A stretch of DNA of 64,000 nucleotides from Bosea sp. (in: a-proteobacteria) (GCF_023953965.1 NZ_JAMLIX010000001.1:372001-436000); one strand, 5' to 3'; positions 35,477 to 44,829 are shown, counted from the first letter of the stretch. Numbers and translations: made by a program. Notes: generated by a model from the letters alone, not told the origin.

Positions 35477-36010
35477 ATGTGCGGCGACCATCATCATCAC
35501 GATCACGGTCACGGCTCCGCCGAGACGGGCGCGGACGGCCGGGACCGCTGGAAACATGACGGCGTACGCGTCATCGCCGGCGACAGGCTCGATTCCAACA
35601 CGGCACAGACGCCGGGCATGTTCCGGCAGGCGGCGATCAACCATGCCCGCGTCGGCGCGCAGAAGATCTGGGCCGGTACGGTCTCGATCCAGCCCGATGC
35701 CAAGACCGGCGTGCACCATCACGGCGCGCTCGAGAGCGTGATCTATGTCGTGCGTGGCCGGGCTCGCCTGCGCTGGGGCGACAGGCTCGAATTCGTCGCC
35801 GAGGCCGGCCCGGGCGACTTCATCTACGTGCCTCCTTTCGTCCCGCATCAGGAAATCAATGCCGATCCGGCGGAGATTCTCGAATGCGTTCTCGTGCGCT
35901 CCGACAACGAGGCCGTGGTCGTCAACATCACCGATGTCGACCCGGTCGAGAAGCCCGAGGACGTCTACTGGGTCGATCCGATCCACGCCCATCCCGGCAC
36001 GGCGCGCTGA
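35477..36010 (+). CDS. Cupin-domain protein with His-rich N-terminus
   Basis: A 177-residue protein preceded by GGAGCGAAGAG. The N-terminus has a metal-binding HHHHDHGHG at 5-13. A single cupin domain follows, with metal motif GVHHHGALESVIYVVRGRARLRWG (about 77-100) and second motif PGDFIYVPPFVPHQEI. No signal peptide is visible, so it is probably cytoplasmic. It leads the sulfonate ABC operon, 31 bases before the binding-protein gene; an oxygenase or isomerase role for the desulfonated or sulfonated compound is a guess. Confidence 0.8.
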   Translation: MCGDHHHHDHGHGSAETGADGRDRWKHDGVRVIAGDRLDSNTAQTPGMFRQAAINHARVGAQKIWAGTVSIQPDAKTGVHHHGALESVIYVVRGRARLRWGDRLEFVAEAGPGDFIYVPPFVPHQEINADPAEILECVLVRSDNEAVVVNITDVDPVEKPEDVYWVDPIHAHPGTAR

Positions 36011-36041
36011 CTCCAGCCCTTGAACAGCGAAGGATTCTTCG

Positions 36042-37010
36042 ATGACGCTCACCCGTCGCCTCTTCTCGGCCGGCCTGGGAGCCGGTCTCGTCACCGCTCC
36101 CCATGTCGTCCGCGCCGCCGGCCCCGAGCTCGGCAAGGTCACGCTCAGGATCGGCGACCAGGTCGGCCAGAACCACAGCCGTTTCAAGGCCGCGGGCCTG
36201 CTCGACGACGTGCCCTACAAGATCGAATGGTCGGTCTACCCCGCCGCAGTGCAATTGCACGAGGCGCTGAAGGCCGGCGCCATCGATATCGGCGCGGCCA
36301 GTGATTCACCGACCGTCAGCGCCATCGCCGGCGGCTCGAAGATCAAGGTCGTGGCGGCCTGGAGCAATGGCGGGCGCGGCACGCGGCTCTATGTGCCCAA
36401 GGGCAGCAAGGCGGGAAGCGTCGCCGATCTCGCCGGCAAGACGATCTCGCCGACGACGCGCGGCAGCGTCTCGCATTATCTCGTGATCGGCGAGCTGGCC
36501 AAGGCGGGGCTCAAGGAGAGCGACGTCAAGCTCGCTTTCCTGAACCCGGTCGATGCGGGCGCGGCCTTCGGCGCCGGCAGCATCGACGCCTGGGCGACCT
36601 GGGGGGTTTATGGCGCACGCATCCGCAGCGCGCTGGGCGCGCGCGTGTTGTCGGATGGCGCCGGCATCAATTCGGGGCTGTTGATCTATGCCGCCTCGCA
36701 GAGCGCCGTCGACGATCCCGGCAAGCGGGCGGCGCTCGCCGACTACGCCGACCGCGTCGAGCGCGCCTATCGCTGGGGCCGCGCCAATCGCGAGGCCTAT
36801 GTCGCCTGGTATCGCGGCTTCGCCAAACAGGACGAGGAGATCGCCCGCGAGCTCTCGGACGACGATCTGGCCTACCGGCGCCTCGCAGTCGACGACGGCG
36901 TCGCGGCCGGGCTGAAGAAGACCTTCGAAACCTGGACGGCGGCAGGCGTGCTGAGCGGCGAGATCGATTTCGACCGCATCCTCTATCGCGAGCTGGCGAT
37001 CGGAGCCTGA
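36042..37010 (+). CDS. ssuA: Sulfonate-type ABC transporter binding protein (SsuA-like)
   Basis: A 322-residue exported protein; the N-terminus MTLTRRLFSAGLGAGLVTAPHVVRA is a signal peptide with twin arginines. The mature part follows the SsuA/TauA/NMT1 pattern: LHEALKAGAIDIGAASDSP near 68-86, SVADLAGKTISPTTRGSVSHYLV and DAWATWGVYGA. It would deliver an aliphatic sulfonate to SsuCB. Substrate choice between sulfonates, taurine and similar compounds is not decided by sequence. Confidence 0.87.
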   Translation: MTLTRRLFSAGLGAGLVTAPHVVRAAGPELGKVTLRIGDQVGQNHSRFKAAGLLDDVPYKIEWSVYPAAVQLHEALKAGAIDIGAASDSPTVSAIAGGSKIKVVAAWSNGGRGTRLYVPKGSKAGSVADLAGKTISPTTRGSVSHYLVIGELAKAGLKESDVKLAFLNPVDAGAAFGAGSIDAWATWGVYGARIRSALGARVLSDGAGINSGLLIYAASQSAVDDPGKRAALADYADRVERAYRWGRANREAYVAWYRGFAKQDEEIARELSDDDLAYRRLAVDDGVAAGLKKTFETWTAAGVLSGEIDFDRILYRELAIGA

Positions 37011-37012
37011 CC

Positions 37013-37915
37013 ATGACCCAGGCCGACATCTCGTTCCTGCGCGCGGGCGCTCCGCGCATCGCCGCGGTGCGTCCCGCGAACGCGTCCCGCCCCGTTCCGG
37101 TCGAAGGCGAACGGCGCCTGGCCCGCGTGCAGCCCGCCGCCGTGAGGCGACGCGGCCCGCCGCGGCTGCTGCGGCGCGCGAGCGGGCCTGTGCTGCTGGT
37201 GCTGGCCTGGCATCTGGCCTCGGTCTTCGGCCTGCTGCCGGCGGAAGTGCTGGCGGGGCCGGCGACCGTCGTCGGCAGTGCGGGCGATCTCATCGCCAGC
37301 GGCGAGTTGCAGGCCGCGATCCTGGCCTCGCTCGGCCGCGTCGTGGCGGGGCTCGCCATCGGCGGCACGATCGGCGTCGGGCTCGCGCTCGTCTCGGGCC
37401 TGTCGCGCATCGGCGAGGACCTGATCGATTCCGTGGTCCAGATGCTGCGCACCATCCCGGCCATCGCGCTGATCCCGCTGCTGATCATCTGGTTCGGCAT
37501 CGGCGAGCAGCCGAAGATCGCGCTGATCGCGCTGGCGACGGCCTTCCCGCTCTATCTCAACGTCTATGCCGGCATCCGCAATGTCGACCAGTCGCTGGTC
37601 GAGGCGGCGCGCACGCTGGGACTGCGGCGCGCGGGGCTGATCGGCCACGTCATCCTGCCCGGCGCCATGCCGGGCGCGCTGGTGGGCCTGCGCTATTCGC
37701 TGGCGGTGGCGTGGCTGGCGCTGGTGTTCGGCGAGCAGATCAACGCCACGGCCGGCATCGGCTATCTGATGAACAACGCCCGCGAGTTCTTCCAGACCGA
37801 TGTCATCGTGGTCTGCCTCGCGATCTATGCGCTGCTGGGCCTTGCGGTCGATGCCGTCGTGCGGCTGCTCGAGCGCGTGCTGCTGGCCTGGCGGCCGGCT
37901 TTTTCGGGAGCCTGA
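37013..37915 (+). CDS. ssuC: Sulfonate-type ABC transporter permease (SsuC-like)
   Basis: A 300-residue inner-membrane protein beginning 2 bases after the binding-protein stop. Six membrane segments follow a basic, Pro/Arg-rich N-terminal stretch of about 50 residues. The EAA loop is VEAARTLGLRRAGLIGHVILPGAMPGAL (about 198-225), characteristic of SsuC/TauC. The next gene starts 2 bases after its stop. Confidence 0.9.
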   Translation: MTQADISFLRAGAPRIAAVRPANASRPVPVEGERRLARVQPAAVRRRGPPRLLRRASGPVLLVLAWHLASVFGLLPAEVLAGPATVVGSAGDLIASGELQAAILASLGRVVAGLAIGGTIGVGLALVSGLSRIGEDLIDSVVQMLRTIPAIALIPLLIIWFGIGEQPKIALIALATAFPLYLNVYAGIRNVDQSLVEAARTLGLRRAGLIGHVILPGAMPGALVGLRYSLAVAWLALVFGEQINATAGIGYLMNNAREFFQTDVIVVCLAIYALLGLAVDAVVRLLERVLLAWRPAFSGA

Positions 37916-37917
37916 GC

Positions 37918-38634
37918 ATGAGCGACGCCCAGCCGGCCGTGAAGGTGCGCGGCCTGACCCGCCGCTTTGGCGAGCGCGCCGTGATCCGCGATCTCGACCT
38001 CGACATCGCCGCCGGCGAATTCGTGGCGCTGGTCGGGGCGAGCGGCTGCGGCAAGAGCACGCTGCTGCGCGTGCTCGCCGATCTCGACAACGAGATCGGC
38101 GGCGAGGTCGTGGTTCCGGTCCGCCGCGCCGTCGCCTTCCAGGCGCCGCGGCTGATGCCATGGAAGCCGGTCTGGCGCAACGTCACGCTCGGCCTGCCCG
38201 GTGGCGAAAGCCGCGCCCGCGCCGATGCGGCGCTGGCGGAGGTCGGTCTGTCGCATCGGGCCGAAGCCTGGCCGAAAGTGCTTTCGGGCGGAGAGGCGCA
38301 GCGCGCGGCGCTGGCCCGGGCGCTGGTGCGCGAACCCGACCTGCTCCTGCTCGACGAGCCGTTCGGCGCGCTCGACGCGCTGACCCGACTCAAGGCGCAG
38401 GCCCTGGTCGGCGAGCTCTGGCAGCGCCACCGCTGCGCCGTGCTGCTGGTCACCCACGACGTCGAGGAGGCGCTGCTGCTCGCCGACCGGGTCCTCGTGA
38501 TGAAGGACGGCGTCATCGCGCATGAGGTGAAGGTCGCGCTGCCACGCCCGCGCCGGGTCGACGACGCCGCGCTGCCGGGCCTGCGGGCCAGGCTGCTGGG
38601 CTGGCTCGGCGTCGGCGAGCGACGCGCGGCCTGA
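37918..38634 (+). CDS. ssuB: Sulfonate-type ABC transporter ATP-binding protein (SsuB-like)
   Basis: The ATG at 37918 gives 238 residues, the SsuB length. Walker A GASGCGKST at about 40-48, the Q-loop FQAPRLMPWKPVWRNV, the signature LSGGEAQRAALARAL, Walker B LLLLDEPFGALD and switch THDVEEALLLADR are all present. It ends the operon cupin-ssuACB. A 186-base gap to the next transcription unit follows. Confidence 0.9.
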   Translation: MSDAQPAVKVRGLTRRFGERAVIRDLDLDIAAGEFVALVGASGCGKSTLLRVLADLDNEIGGEVVVPVRRAVAFQAPRLMPWKPVWRNVTLGLPGGESRARADAALAEVGLSHRAEAWPKVLSGGEAQRAALARALVREPDLLLLDEPFGALDALTRLKAQALVGELWQRHRCAVLLVTHDVEEALLLADRVLVMKDGVIAHEVKVALPRPRRVDDAALPGLRARLLGWLGVGERRAA

Positions 38635-38788
38635 AGACGAGGCCGCCACGGATCAGGCCGGTCTTCAAGCCATCGCCGTGCCGGCAGTGGCGCGAGGCCG
38701 CGCCCGGTGCCAGTTGAGCCCGGATGAACGTTGCCTCACGGGCTGGAACACCTCTTGCCTTGCCCATAGCAGCTTGACTCTCGCAAAC

Positions 38789-38817
38789 ACCTATTTCAAT
38801 AAAGTGATTGAATAGGT
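38789..38817. promoter_or_regulatory. Palindromic operator just before the TetR gene
   Basis: ACCTATTTCAAT-AAAGT-GATTGAATAGGT is a near-perfect inverted repeat (one extra T in the left arm) ending 3 bases before the ATG at 38821. The size and position fit a TetR-family operator, giving autoregulation and control of the downstream catabolic operon. Confidence 0.75.
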
Positions 38818-38820
38818 CGT

Positions 38821-39519
38821 ATGAACGGGATTGGCATGGGCGATAGCCAGCCGGCTGCCACGGCAGATCGCATTCTGGATGTGGCTGAGGAGATGTTCGC
38901 AGAGCAGGGCTATCGGGCCGTCTCGCTGCGCTCGATCACCCGCGCCTGCGACGCCAATATCGCGGCCGTGCATTATCATTTCGGCTCGAAGCAGATCCTT
39001 CTGGAAGAGATCTTCGCGCGGCGCTCGGGTGCCATCAACGCGGCCCGGCTCGCCTTGCTGGACGCTTGCGGCGAAGGGGCCGGCCGTGCACCGATGCTCG
39101 AGCAGGTTCTTGCGGCCTTCCTGCGCCCGTCCTTCGCCCAGCCCTCCGACGACGCGGGCGCGCGGCGCTTCATGCGACTGCGCTCGGTCGTCGCGCATGA
39201 GCAGGCAGAGCTGTCGAAGAACCTGATCGCCAAACATTTCAACGCGACGAGCCAGCGTTTCATCGCGGCCATCGCCGCTGCGGCTCCGCATCTCTCGGCC
39301 AATGACGTCCATTGGCGCTTCCACTTCCTGCTCGGCGCGCACTACTACACGCTGTCGAACCCCGGCCGCATTCAGGCGCTCTCCGACGGCCAGTGCGACC
39401 CGTCTGATCTGGACGCGGCGCTCGCCGAGATGGTCGCCTTCGCCGCCGCCGGCTTCCGCGCCCCGCCTTGCGACCGGGGGCAGCTCGGCTTCACGCCCGC
39501 CATTCACCGAACCGCCTGA
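38821..39519 (+). CDS. TetR-family regulator of the aminotransferase-importer-gal operon
   Basis: A 232-residue protein; ATG at 38821, with another in-frame ATG at 38836 that would give a better distance to GGGATTGG. The N-terminal helix-turn-helix (about 12-58: ILDVAEEMFAEQGYRAVSLRSITRACDANIAAVHYHFGSK) is standard TetR. The C-terminal ligand domain has no clear relative to me. It is first in a same-strand series of nine genes and its own operator lies directly upstream, so it probably controls the whole set in response to a pathway compound. Confidence 0.88.
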   Translation: MNGIGMGDSQPAATADRILDVAEEMFAEQGYRAVSLRSITRACDANIAAVHYHFGSKQILLEEIFARRSGAINAARLALLDACGEGAGRAPMLEQVLAAFLRPSFAQPSDDAGARRFMRLRSVVAHEQAELSKNLIAKHFNATSQRFIAAIAAAAPHLSANDVHWRFHFLLGAHYYTLSNPGRIQALSDGQCDPSDLDAALAEMVAFAAAGFRAPPCDRGQLGFTPAIHRTA

Positions 39520-39545
39520 ACACCTGCTTCCAGGACTCTGCCATT

Positions 39546-40694
39546 ATGCCACGCACACTCGTCGACCGCGTCACCTCGCTAAAGCCGTCCGCCACCGTCG
39601 AGATGACCGAGCGGGTCCGCACGGCACGGGCATCCGGCCGCCGTATCCTGGCACTGTCGAGCGGCGATCCGAACATCGACACCGATCCGCGCATCATCGA
39701 CGCGGCCGAGCGCGCCATGCGCGCCGGCGCAACGCATTACGGGCCGGCGGCCGGCCTGCCGGCGCTGCGGGAAGCCATCGCCCAGCGCGAGCAGCTCCGC
39801 TCCGGCACGGCCTATGATCCCGCCGACATCATCGTTACGCCGGGCGGCAAGTTCGCGCTGCTCACGGCGCTGATGGCGACGGTCGAGGCCGGCGACGAGG
39901 TCCTGGTGCCCGAACCCGGCTGGGTTAGCTACGGCCCTTGCGTCAGGCTCTGCGGCGGCACGCCCGTGCCGCTCTCGCTGCTCGACCGGCTCGACCTGGA
40001 CGTGCTGGAGCGTGCCGTCACGCCGCGCACCAAGGCCGTCATCGTCAATTCGCCGGTGAACCCCACCGGGCGGGTGCTGGCCGCCGAGGAGATCTCCGGC
40101 CTCGTCGACTTGGCCGTTCGCCACGACATCTGGATCATCTTCGATCAGGTCTATTGCGACCTGCTGCATAGCGGCCGCTTCCCGAGCCCGCAGGCGCTGC
40201 CGGGCGGGCGCGAGCGCACCTTCGTCGTCGACAGCTTTTCCAAGACCTTCGGCATGACAGGCTGGCGCCTCGGCGCGCTGATGATGCCGGCCGGGCTCTC
40301 CAAGGCCGTGCTCAAGTTCATGCAGCACTCGGTCTATTGCGTGCCTGACTTCATCCAGCTCGCCGGCATTGCAGCGCTCTCGCTCCATGACGAGGTCGTG
40401 CCGCAATATCGCGAGACCTTCCGCCGCCGCCTCGAGATCGCGGTGACCGGCCTGTCCAAGATCCACGGCATAGAGGCGAGCATGCCGCCGGCAACCTTCT
40501 ACCTCTTCCCGGCAATCGCCGGCGACGACGTCGCCGTGGCCAAGCGCTGGCTCGACGAGATCGACGTCTCGTCGCTGCCAGGCTCCTTCTTCGGCACGCC
40601 GGGCAAAAACCATCTGCGCCTGTCGCTGACCTGCCCGGATGCCGACCTCGAGGAAGCGCTCGACCGGATCGCGCGCATCGGCCTCGCCGCCTGA
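39546..40694 (+). CDS. Class I/II PLP-dependent aminotransferase
   Basis: Start at 39546 (MPRTLVDRVTSLKPSATVEM) gives 382 residues; an ATG at 39468 lies inside the TetR gene and is rejected. It is an aspartate-aminotransferase-fold enzyme (I-gamma type): substrate-side SSGDPNIDTD, PLP-binding NSPVNPTGRV and the Lys in SFSKTFGMTGWRLG near 235. Such enzymes convert an amino acid to its 2-oxo acid. With an amino-acid importer directly downstream and the GalDBC enzymes behind it, it probably deaminates the imported compound. Confidence 0.87.
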   Translation: MPRTLVDRVTSLKPSATVEMTERVRTARASGRRILALSSGDPNIDTDPRIIDAAERAMRAGATHYGPAAGLPALREAIAQREQLRSGTAYDPADIIVTPGGKFALLTALMATVEAGDEVLVPEPGWVSYGPCVRLCGGTPVPLSLLDRLDLDVLERAVTPRTKAVIVNSPVNPTGRVLAAEEISGLVDLAVRHDIWIIFDQVYCDLLHSGRFPSPQALPGGRERTFVVDSFSKTFGMTGWRLGALMMPAGLSKAVLKFMQHSVYCVPDFIQLAGIAALSLHDEVVPQYRETFRRRLEIAVTGLSKIHGIEASMPPATFYLFPAIAGDDVAVAKRWLDEIDVSSLPGSFFGTPGKNHLRLSLTCPDADLEEALDRIARIGLAA

Positions 40695-40732
40695 AACCAT
40701 GTCGTCAACCAAAACCAGGGGAACCGAAGACC

Positions 40733-41536
40733 ATGATCGATCGCCGACAACTCCAGCTCGCGGCGGCCCTCGCCGCGGCGGCCATTCTGGCGCCGCTTGG
40801 CGCCGCGCAGGCGCAGACCGACAGCATGTCCAAGATCAAGGAGCGCGGCACGATCCGGGCCGGCGTCAAATATGACACGCCGCCCTTCGGCTTCCTCGAC
40901 GACAAGAACGAGCCGGCCGGCTTCGATCTCGATATCGTCCGCAAGATCGGCGAGAAGCTCGGCGTCAAGGTCGAGTTCGTGAAGGTGACATCGCCGACCC
41001 GCGTGCCGCTGCTGGTCAGCGGCAATGTCGATATCGTCGCGGCGTCCATGACCCACACGCGCGAGCGCGACAAGGCGATCGACTTCAGCATCACCTATTA
41101 CACCGGCGGTCAGTCGCTGATGGTCGCCAGCGACAGCAAGGTCGCCGGCCTCAAGGACCTCGACGGCAAGGAGGTTGCGGTCCAGCAGGGCACGACGCTG
41201 GAGAAGAATATCGCGACGGCCGCGCCCAAGGCCAAGGTCACCGCCTTCAAGGACTATAACAGCGCCTGGCTGGCGCTGGCCCAGGGCCGTGTCGACGCGC
41301 TGACCGGCAGCCTGAACATCCTCCAGGGCTTCCAGAAGGACAACCCGAAGTTCAAGATCGTCGGTGAGCTCTTCAGCATCGAGCCGTTCGGCATTGGCAT
41401 CCGTCAGGGCGACGCAGAGCTTCGCGACGCGGTGAACTTCGCCCTCCAGGACCTGTGGACCTCCGGCGAGTACGCCGCGCTCTACCGCAAGTGGTTCAAC
41501 GCGGATCCGACCTACCCCATCGAAACCTGGCCGTGA
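40733..41536 (+). CDS. Polar amino-acid ABC transporter binding protein
   Basis: A 267-residue exported protein with signal peptide to about AQA-Q (27). It has the family-3 pattern with an Arg110 in THTRERDKAIDF, which holds the alpha-carboxylate, and Asp188 in GRVDALTGS, which holds the alpha-amino group of amino-acid ligands. The ligand is therefore probably an alpha-amino acid, not an aromatic acid. This supports the role of the preceding aminotransferase. Confidence 0.9.
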   Translation: MIDRRQLQLAAALAAAAILAPLGAAQAQTDSMSKIKERGTIRAGVKYDTPPFGFLDDKNEPAGFDLDIVRKIGEKLGVKVEFVKVTSPTRVPLLVSGNVDIVAASMTHTRERDKAIDFSITYYTGGQSLMVASDSKVAGLKDLDGKEVAVQQGTTLEKNIATAAPKAKVTAFKDYNSAWLALAQGRVDALTGSLNILQGFQKDNPKFKIVGELFSIEPFGIGIRQGDAELRDAVNFALQDLWTSGEYAALYRKWFNADPTYPIETWP

Positions 41537-41586
41537 GAACGGGCTTCGGCGGGCCGAAAGGCCCGCCGGCACAGAAAGTCTGACCG

Positions 41587-42261
41587 GTGAATTATACCCT
41601 GCAGTTCGGCCCGATCTGGGACAACCGCGCGCTCATCATCGACGGCTTCATCACCACGGTCCTGCTCTCGGCGGCGGCGCTGGTGCTCGCGATCCTCATC
41701 GGGATCCTGGTCGGCACTGCGGCGACGGCGCAGTCCCGCTCGCTGCGCGCGCTCTCGATCGCCTATGTAGAGTCGATGCGGAACATCCCGCTGCTGATCC
41801 ATATGTACTTTTGGTATAACGGCCTGTCTTTCCTGAAGATCCCGGCCTTCTGGTGCGGTGTCCTCGGACTCTCGCTCTATTCGGGTGCCTATGTCGCCGA
41901 GATCGTCCGCTCGGGTATCGGCAGCGTGCCGCGCGGCCAGCGCCAGGCGGCGCTCGCCAGCGGGCTGACCAATGCGCAGGCCATGCTCTTCGTTGTCTAT
42001 CCGCAGGCGATCCGAGCCATTATTCCCTCGCTCGCCAGCGTGTTTTCGCAGCTCATCAAGGATTCCTCCCTGGCCTCGGTGATCGCGGTGGCCGACATCA
42101 CCTACCAGGCGAGCGCGATCGAGGGGCAGACCTTCCGCACCTTCGAGATCTACATCACCGTCTGCCTGCTCTATCTCGCGCTGGTGACGCTGGTCAGCCA
42201 GACGCTGACCATCCTGTCAGGCACGCGCGACGGTCTCGCCCGGAGGGTGGCCGATGCCTGA
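41587..42261 (+). CDS. Amino-acid ABC transporter permease (HisM/GltJ type)
   Basis: A 224-residue membrane protein starting with GTG at 41587. Permease motif: GIGSVPRGQRQAALASGLTNAQAMLFVVYPQAIRAIIPSLASVF, the typical EAA loop of polar amino-acid permeases. Also MRNIPLLIHMYFWYNGL after the first helix pair. It overlaps the second permease gene by 8 bases and forms a heterodimer channel with it. Confidence 0.9.
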   Translation: MNYTLQFGPIWDNRALIIDGFITTVLLSAAALVLAILIGILVGTAATAQSRSLRALSIAYVESMRNIPLLIHMYFWYNGLSFLKIPAFWCGVLGLSLYSGAYVAEIVRSGIGSVPRGQRQAALASGLTNAQAMLFVVYPQAIRAIIPSLASVFSQLIKDSSLASVIAVADITYQASAIEGQTFRTFEIYITVCLLYLALVTLVSQTLTILSGTRDGLARRVADA

Positions 42262-42901
42262 GGTCATTCTCAAGAACCTGCCCTTCATGCTGCAGGGGCT
42301 GGCGACCAGCCTTCAGATCTCGGCGATGGTCGCGCTGGGCGGCACGCTGCTCGGACTGGTCGTTGCGGTTATTCTCTACAGCCGCGTGCCGGTGCTCTCG
42401 GCCGTAGCGCGGGTTTATATTGAGTTCATCCGCGGCACACCGCTGCTGGTCGTGCTGTTCATCGCCTTCTTCGGCCTGCCCGCGCTGTTCGGCTATCAAA
42501 CCACCGCCTACAAGGCGACGATCGTCGCATTCATCCTGTTCATCGGCGCCTACCTCGCGGAGGACATCCGCAGCGGCCTGATGACGGTCAAGCCGACGCT
42601 CAACCAGGCCGCGCTGGCGACCGGGCTGACGCAGGGCCAGGCTCTGCGCTTCGTCGTCGTCCCGCTGGCGGTGCGCCGCATCATCCCGACGCTGTTCAAT
42701 CAGTATGTCCGGCTCTTCAAGTTCACTTCAGTAGCCTCGGTCATCGGCGTCGCGGAGTTCACCGGCAACGCCATGCTCGTCAACGCCCGTGAGTTCCAGC
42801 CGGTGACGATCCTCGCCTTCGTCGCCCTCACCTATCTGGTGATCTGCCTGATCCTCTCGGGCATCGGCCGCTGGCTCTATGCGCGATTGGCGGTCAGCTG
42901 A
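42254..42901 (+). CDS. Amino-acid ABC transporter permease (HisQ/GltK type)
   Basis: A 215-residue membrane protein, partner of the preceding permease. The sequence VYIEFIRGTPLLVVLFIAFFGLP and the EAA block LNQAALATGLTQGQALRFVVVPLAVRRIIPTLFNQ are diagnostic. Its stop overlaps the first ATG of the ATPase gene by one base. Normal length for the family. Confidence 0.9.
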   Translation: MPEVILKNLPFMLQGLATSLQISAMVALGGTLLGLVVAVILYSRVPVLSAVARVYIEFIRGTPLLVVLFIAFFGLPALFGYQTTAYKATIVAFILFIGAYLAEDIRSGLMTVKPTLNQAALATGLTQGQALRFVVVPLAVRRIIPTLFNQYVRLFKFTSVASVIGVAEFTGNAMLVNAREFQPVTILAFVALTYLVICLILSGIGRWLYARLAVS

Positions 42902-43668
42902 TGGCCTTCGCTCTCAAGGTCAATGCAATGGACAATCCCACGATCGTCATCGACAGCGTCTCGAAGGCCTATGGCTCGACGCAGGTGCTCCACAATTGCA
43001 GCACGAAGATCGCCAAGGGCGAGGTCGTCGTCGTCTGCGGCCCGTCCGGCTCCGGCAAGAGCACCCTGATCAAGTGCGTCAACGGGCTGGAGCCCTTCCA
43101 GTCCGGCAGTATCAGATTCGAGGATGTCGAGGTCGGCTCGCCGCGCACCAATTTGCCGAAGCTGCGCATGCGCATCGGCATGGTCTTCCAGCATTTCGAG
43201 CTCTATCCGCACATGACGGCGCTGGAGAATATCATGCTGGCGCAGGTCCGCGCCCTGAAGCGCTCGCGCGCCGAGGCGGAGGCCCGATCGCGCAGCCTGC
43301 TCAAGCGCGTCGGCCTCGAGGCCAAGGCGGATTCGAGGCCGGCGAATCTTTCCGGCGGCCAGCAGCAGCGCGTCGCCATCGCGCGCGCGCTCGCGCTCGA
43401 CCCGCAGGTCATGCTGTTCGACGAGCCGACCTCGGCGCTCGACCCGGAAATGATCAGCGAAGTGCTCGACGTGATGATCGAGCTCGCCGGTGAGGGCATG
43501 ACGATGGCGGTGGTGACCCACGAGATGGGCTTCGCGAGGCGCGTCGCCGACCGCGTCATCTTCATGGACCAGGGCTGCATCGTCGAGGACGCCCCCAAGG
43601 AGCAGTTCTTCGCCGCTCCCGCGAGCGAGCGAGCCCGCGAATTCCTGTCGAAGATCCTGGCGCACTGA
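42901..43668 (+). CDS. Amino-acid ABC transporter ATP-binding protein (GlnQ type)
   Basis: A 255-residue ATPase. It may begin at 42901, overlapping the permease stop, or at the ATG 42928, which gives the usual family start (MDNPTIVIDSVSKAYG). Walker A GPSGSGKST, signature LSGGQQQRVAIARAL, Walker B VMLFDEPTSALDPEM and THEMGFARRVADR are as in GlnQ/HisP. It completes the importer of the operon. Confidence 0.92.
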   Translation: MAFALKVNAMDNPTIVIDSVSKAYGSTQVLHNCSTKIAKGEVVVVCGPSGSGKSTLIKCVNGLEPFQSGSIRFEDVEVGSPRTNLPKLRMRIGMVFQHFELYPHMTALENIMLAQVRALKRSRAEAEARSRSLLKRVGLEAKADSRPANLSGGQQQRVAIARALALDPQVMLFDEPTSALDPEMISEVLDVMIELAGEGMTMAVVTHEMGFARRVADRVIFMDQGCIVEDAPKEQFFAAPASERAREFLSKILAH

Positions 43669-43713
43669 GAACAATCCGGCACCACGGCGACCGCAACGCG
43701 AGGGAGATAGACT

Positions 43714-44796
43714 ATGCAGATTCCCGTCAGGTGCGCGCTGATGCGCGGCGGCACGTCCAAGGGCGCCTATTTCCTCGCGGAAGACCTGCCGTCCGACCCC
43801 GCCGCGCGAGACCGTCTGTTGCTCAGCATCTTCGGCTCCCCCGATCCGCGCCAGGTCGACGGCGTCGGCGGCGCCCACCCGCTGACGAGCAAGACGGCCA
43901 TCGTCTCCCGTTCGACCCTGCCGGATTGCGACATCGACTTCCTCTTCGGCCAGGTCGGCATCGCCCAGCCGGTCGTCGACACGACGCCGAACTGCGGCAA
44001 CATCCTCTCCGGTGTCGGGCCCTTCGCGATCGAGCGCGGGCTGATCGCGCCGACGGGAGACCGGACCCGGGTTCGCGTCCGCACCATCAACACCGGTACC
44101 ATCGCCGAATTGCTGATCGAGACGCCCGGCGGACGCGTGAACTACGGGGGCGACGCGCGGATCGACGGCGTGCCGGGCACGGCGGCGCCCGTCACCATCG
44201 ACTTCCTCGACGCAGCCGGCTCCGTCTGCGGCTCGCTGCTGCCGACCGGTAACGCCGTGGATATCGTCGACGGCGTGCCCTGCACGCTGATCGACAACGG
44301 CATGCCGGTGATCGTGATGCGGGCGGCCGATGTCGGGCGAACCGGCTACGAGCCACGCGACGAGCTCGACAAGGACGGTGAGCTCAAGGCGCACATCGAG
44401 CGCATCCGGCTGGCCGCCGGGCCGCTGATGAATCTCGGCGATGTCGCAAAGAAGGTCGTTCCGAAGATCGCGCTCCTCGCTCCGCCGCAGCAGCCGGGCG
44501 GCCATGTCTCGACCCGCAGCTTCATCCCGCATGAATGCCACGCCTCCATCGGCGTCTTTGCGGCGGTGACGGTGGCGACGGCCTGCGTCCTGCCCGGGTC
44601 GCCCGCGGCATCGGTCGCCCAAATCCCCGAAGGCCGGGTGAAGACTCTCTCGGTCGAGCATCCGACCGGCGAGTTCAGCGTCCGCATCGAGGTCGGCGGC
44701 ACGGCCGAACAGCCCGTCGTCGAGCGCGCCGGCCTGCTGCGAACGGCCCGCCTGCTGTTCGACGGCACCGCCTATGCCCGCGCCGAAGCGGCCTGA
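43714..44796 (+). CDS. galD: 4-oxalomesaconate tautomerase GalD (PrpF family)
   Basis: A 360-residue protein of the PrpF/diaminopimelate-epimerase-like fold. It follows Pseudomonas GalD closely as I recall it: LMRGGTSKGAYFLAEDLP at 10-27, PDPRQVDGVGGAHPLTSK, NCGNILSGVGPFAIERGLI, SFIPHECHASIGVFAAVTVATACV and the end ERAGLLRTARLLFDG. GalD interconverts the keto and enol forms of oxalomesaconate. It opens a galD-galB-galC set without any ring-cleavage gene in the operon. Other PrpF isomerases (aconitate) are possible but less likely given the neighbours. Confidence 0.85.
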   Translation: MQIPVRCALMRGGTSKGAYFLAEDLPSDPAARDRLLLSIFGSPDPRQVDGVGGAHPLTSKTAIVSRSTLPDCDIDFLFGQVGIAQPVVDTTPNCGNILSGVGPFAIERGLIAPTGDRTRVRVRTINTGTIAELLIETPGGRVNYGGDARIDGVPGTAAPVTIDFLDAAGSVCGSLLPTGNAVDIVDGVPCTLIDNGMPVIVMRAADVGRTGYEPRDELDKDGELKAHIERIRLAAGPLMNLGDVAKKVVPKIALLAPPQQPGGHVSTRSFIPHECHASIGVFAAVTVATACVLPGSPAASVAQIPEGRVKTLSVEHPTGEFSVRIEVGGTAEQPVVERAGLLRTARLLFDGTAYARAEAA

Positions 44797-44829
44797 GACA
44801 TCCCAAACACAACCTCGAAGGTTCAACCC

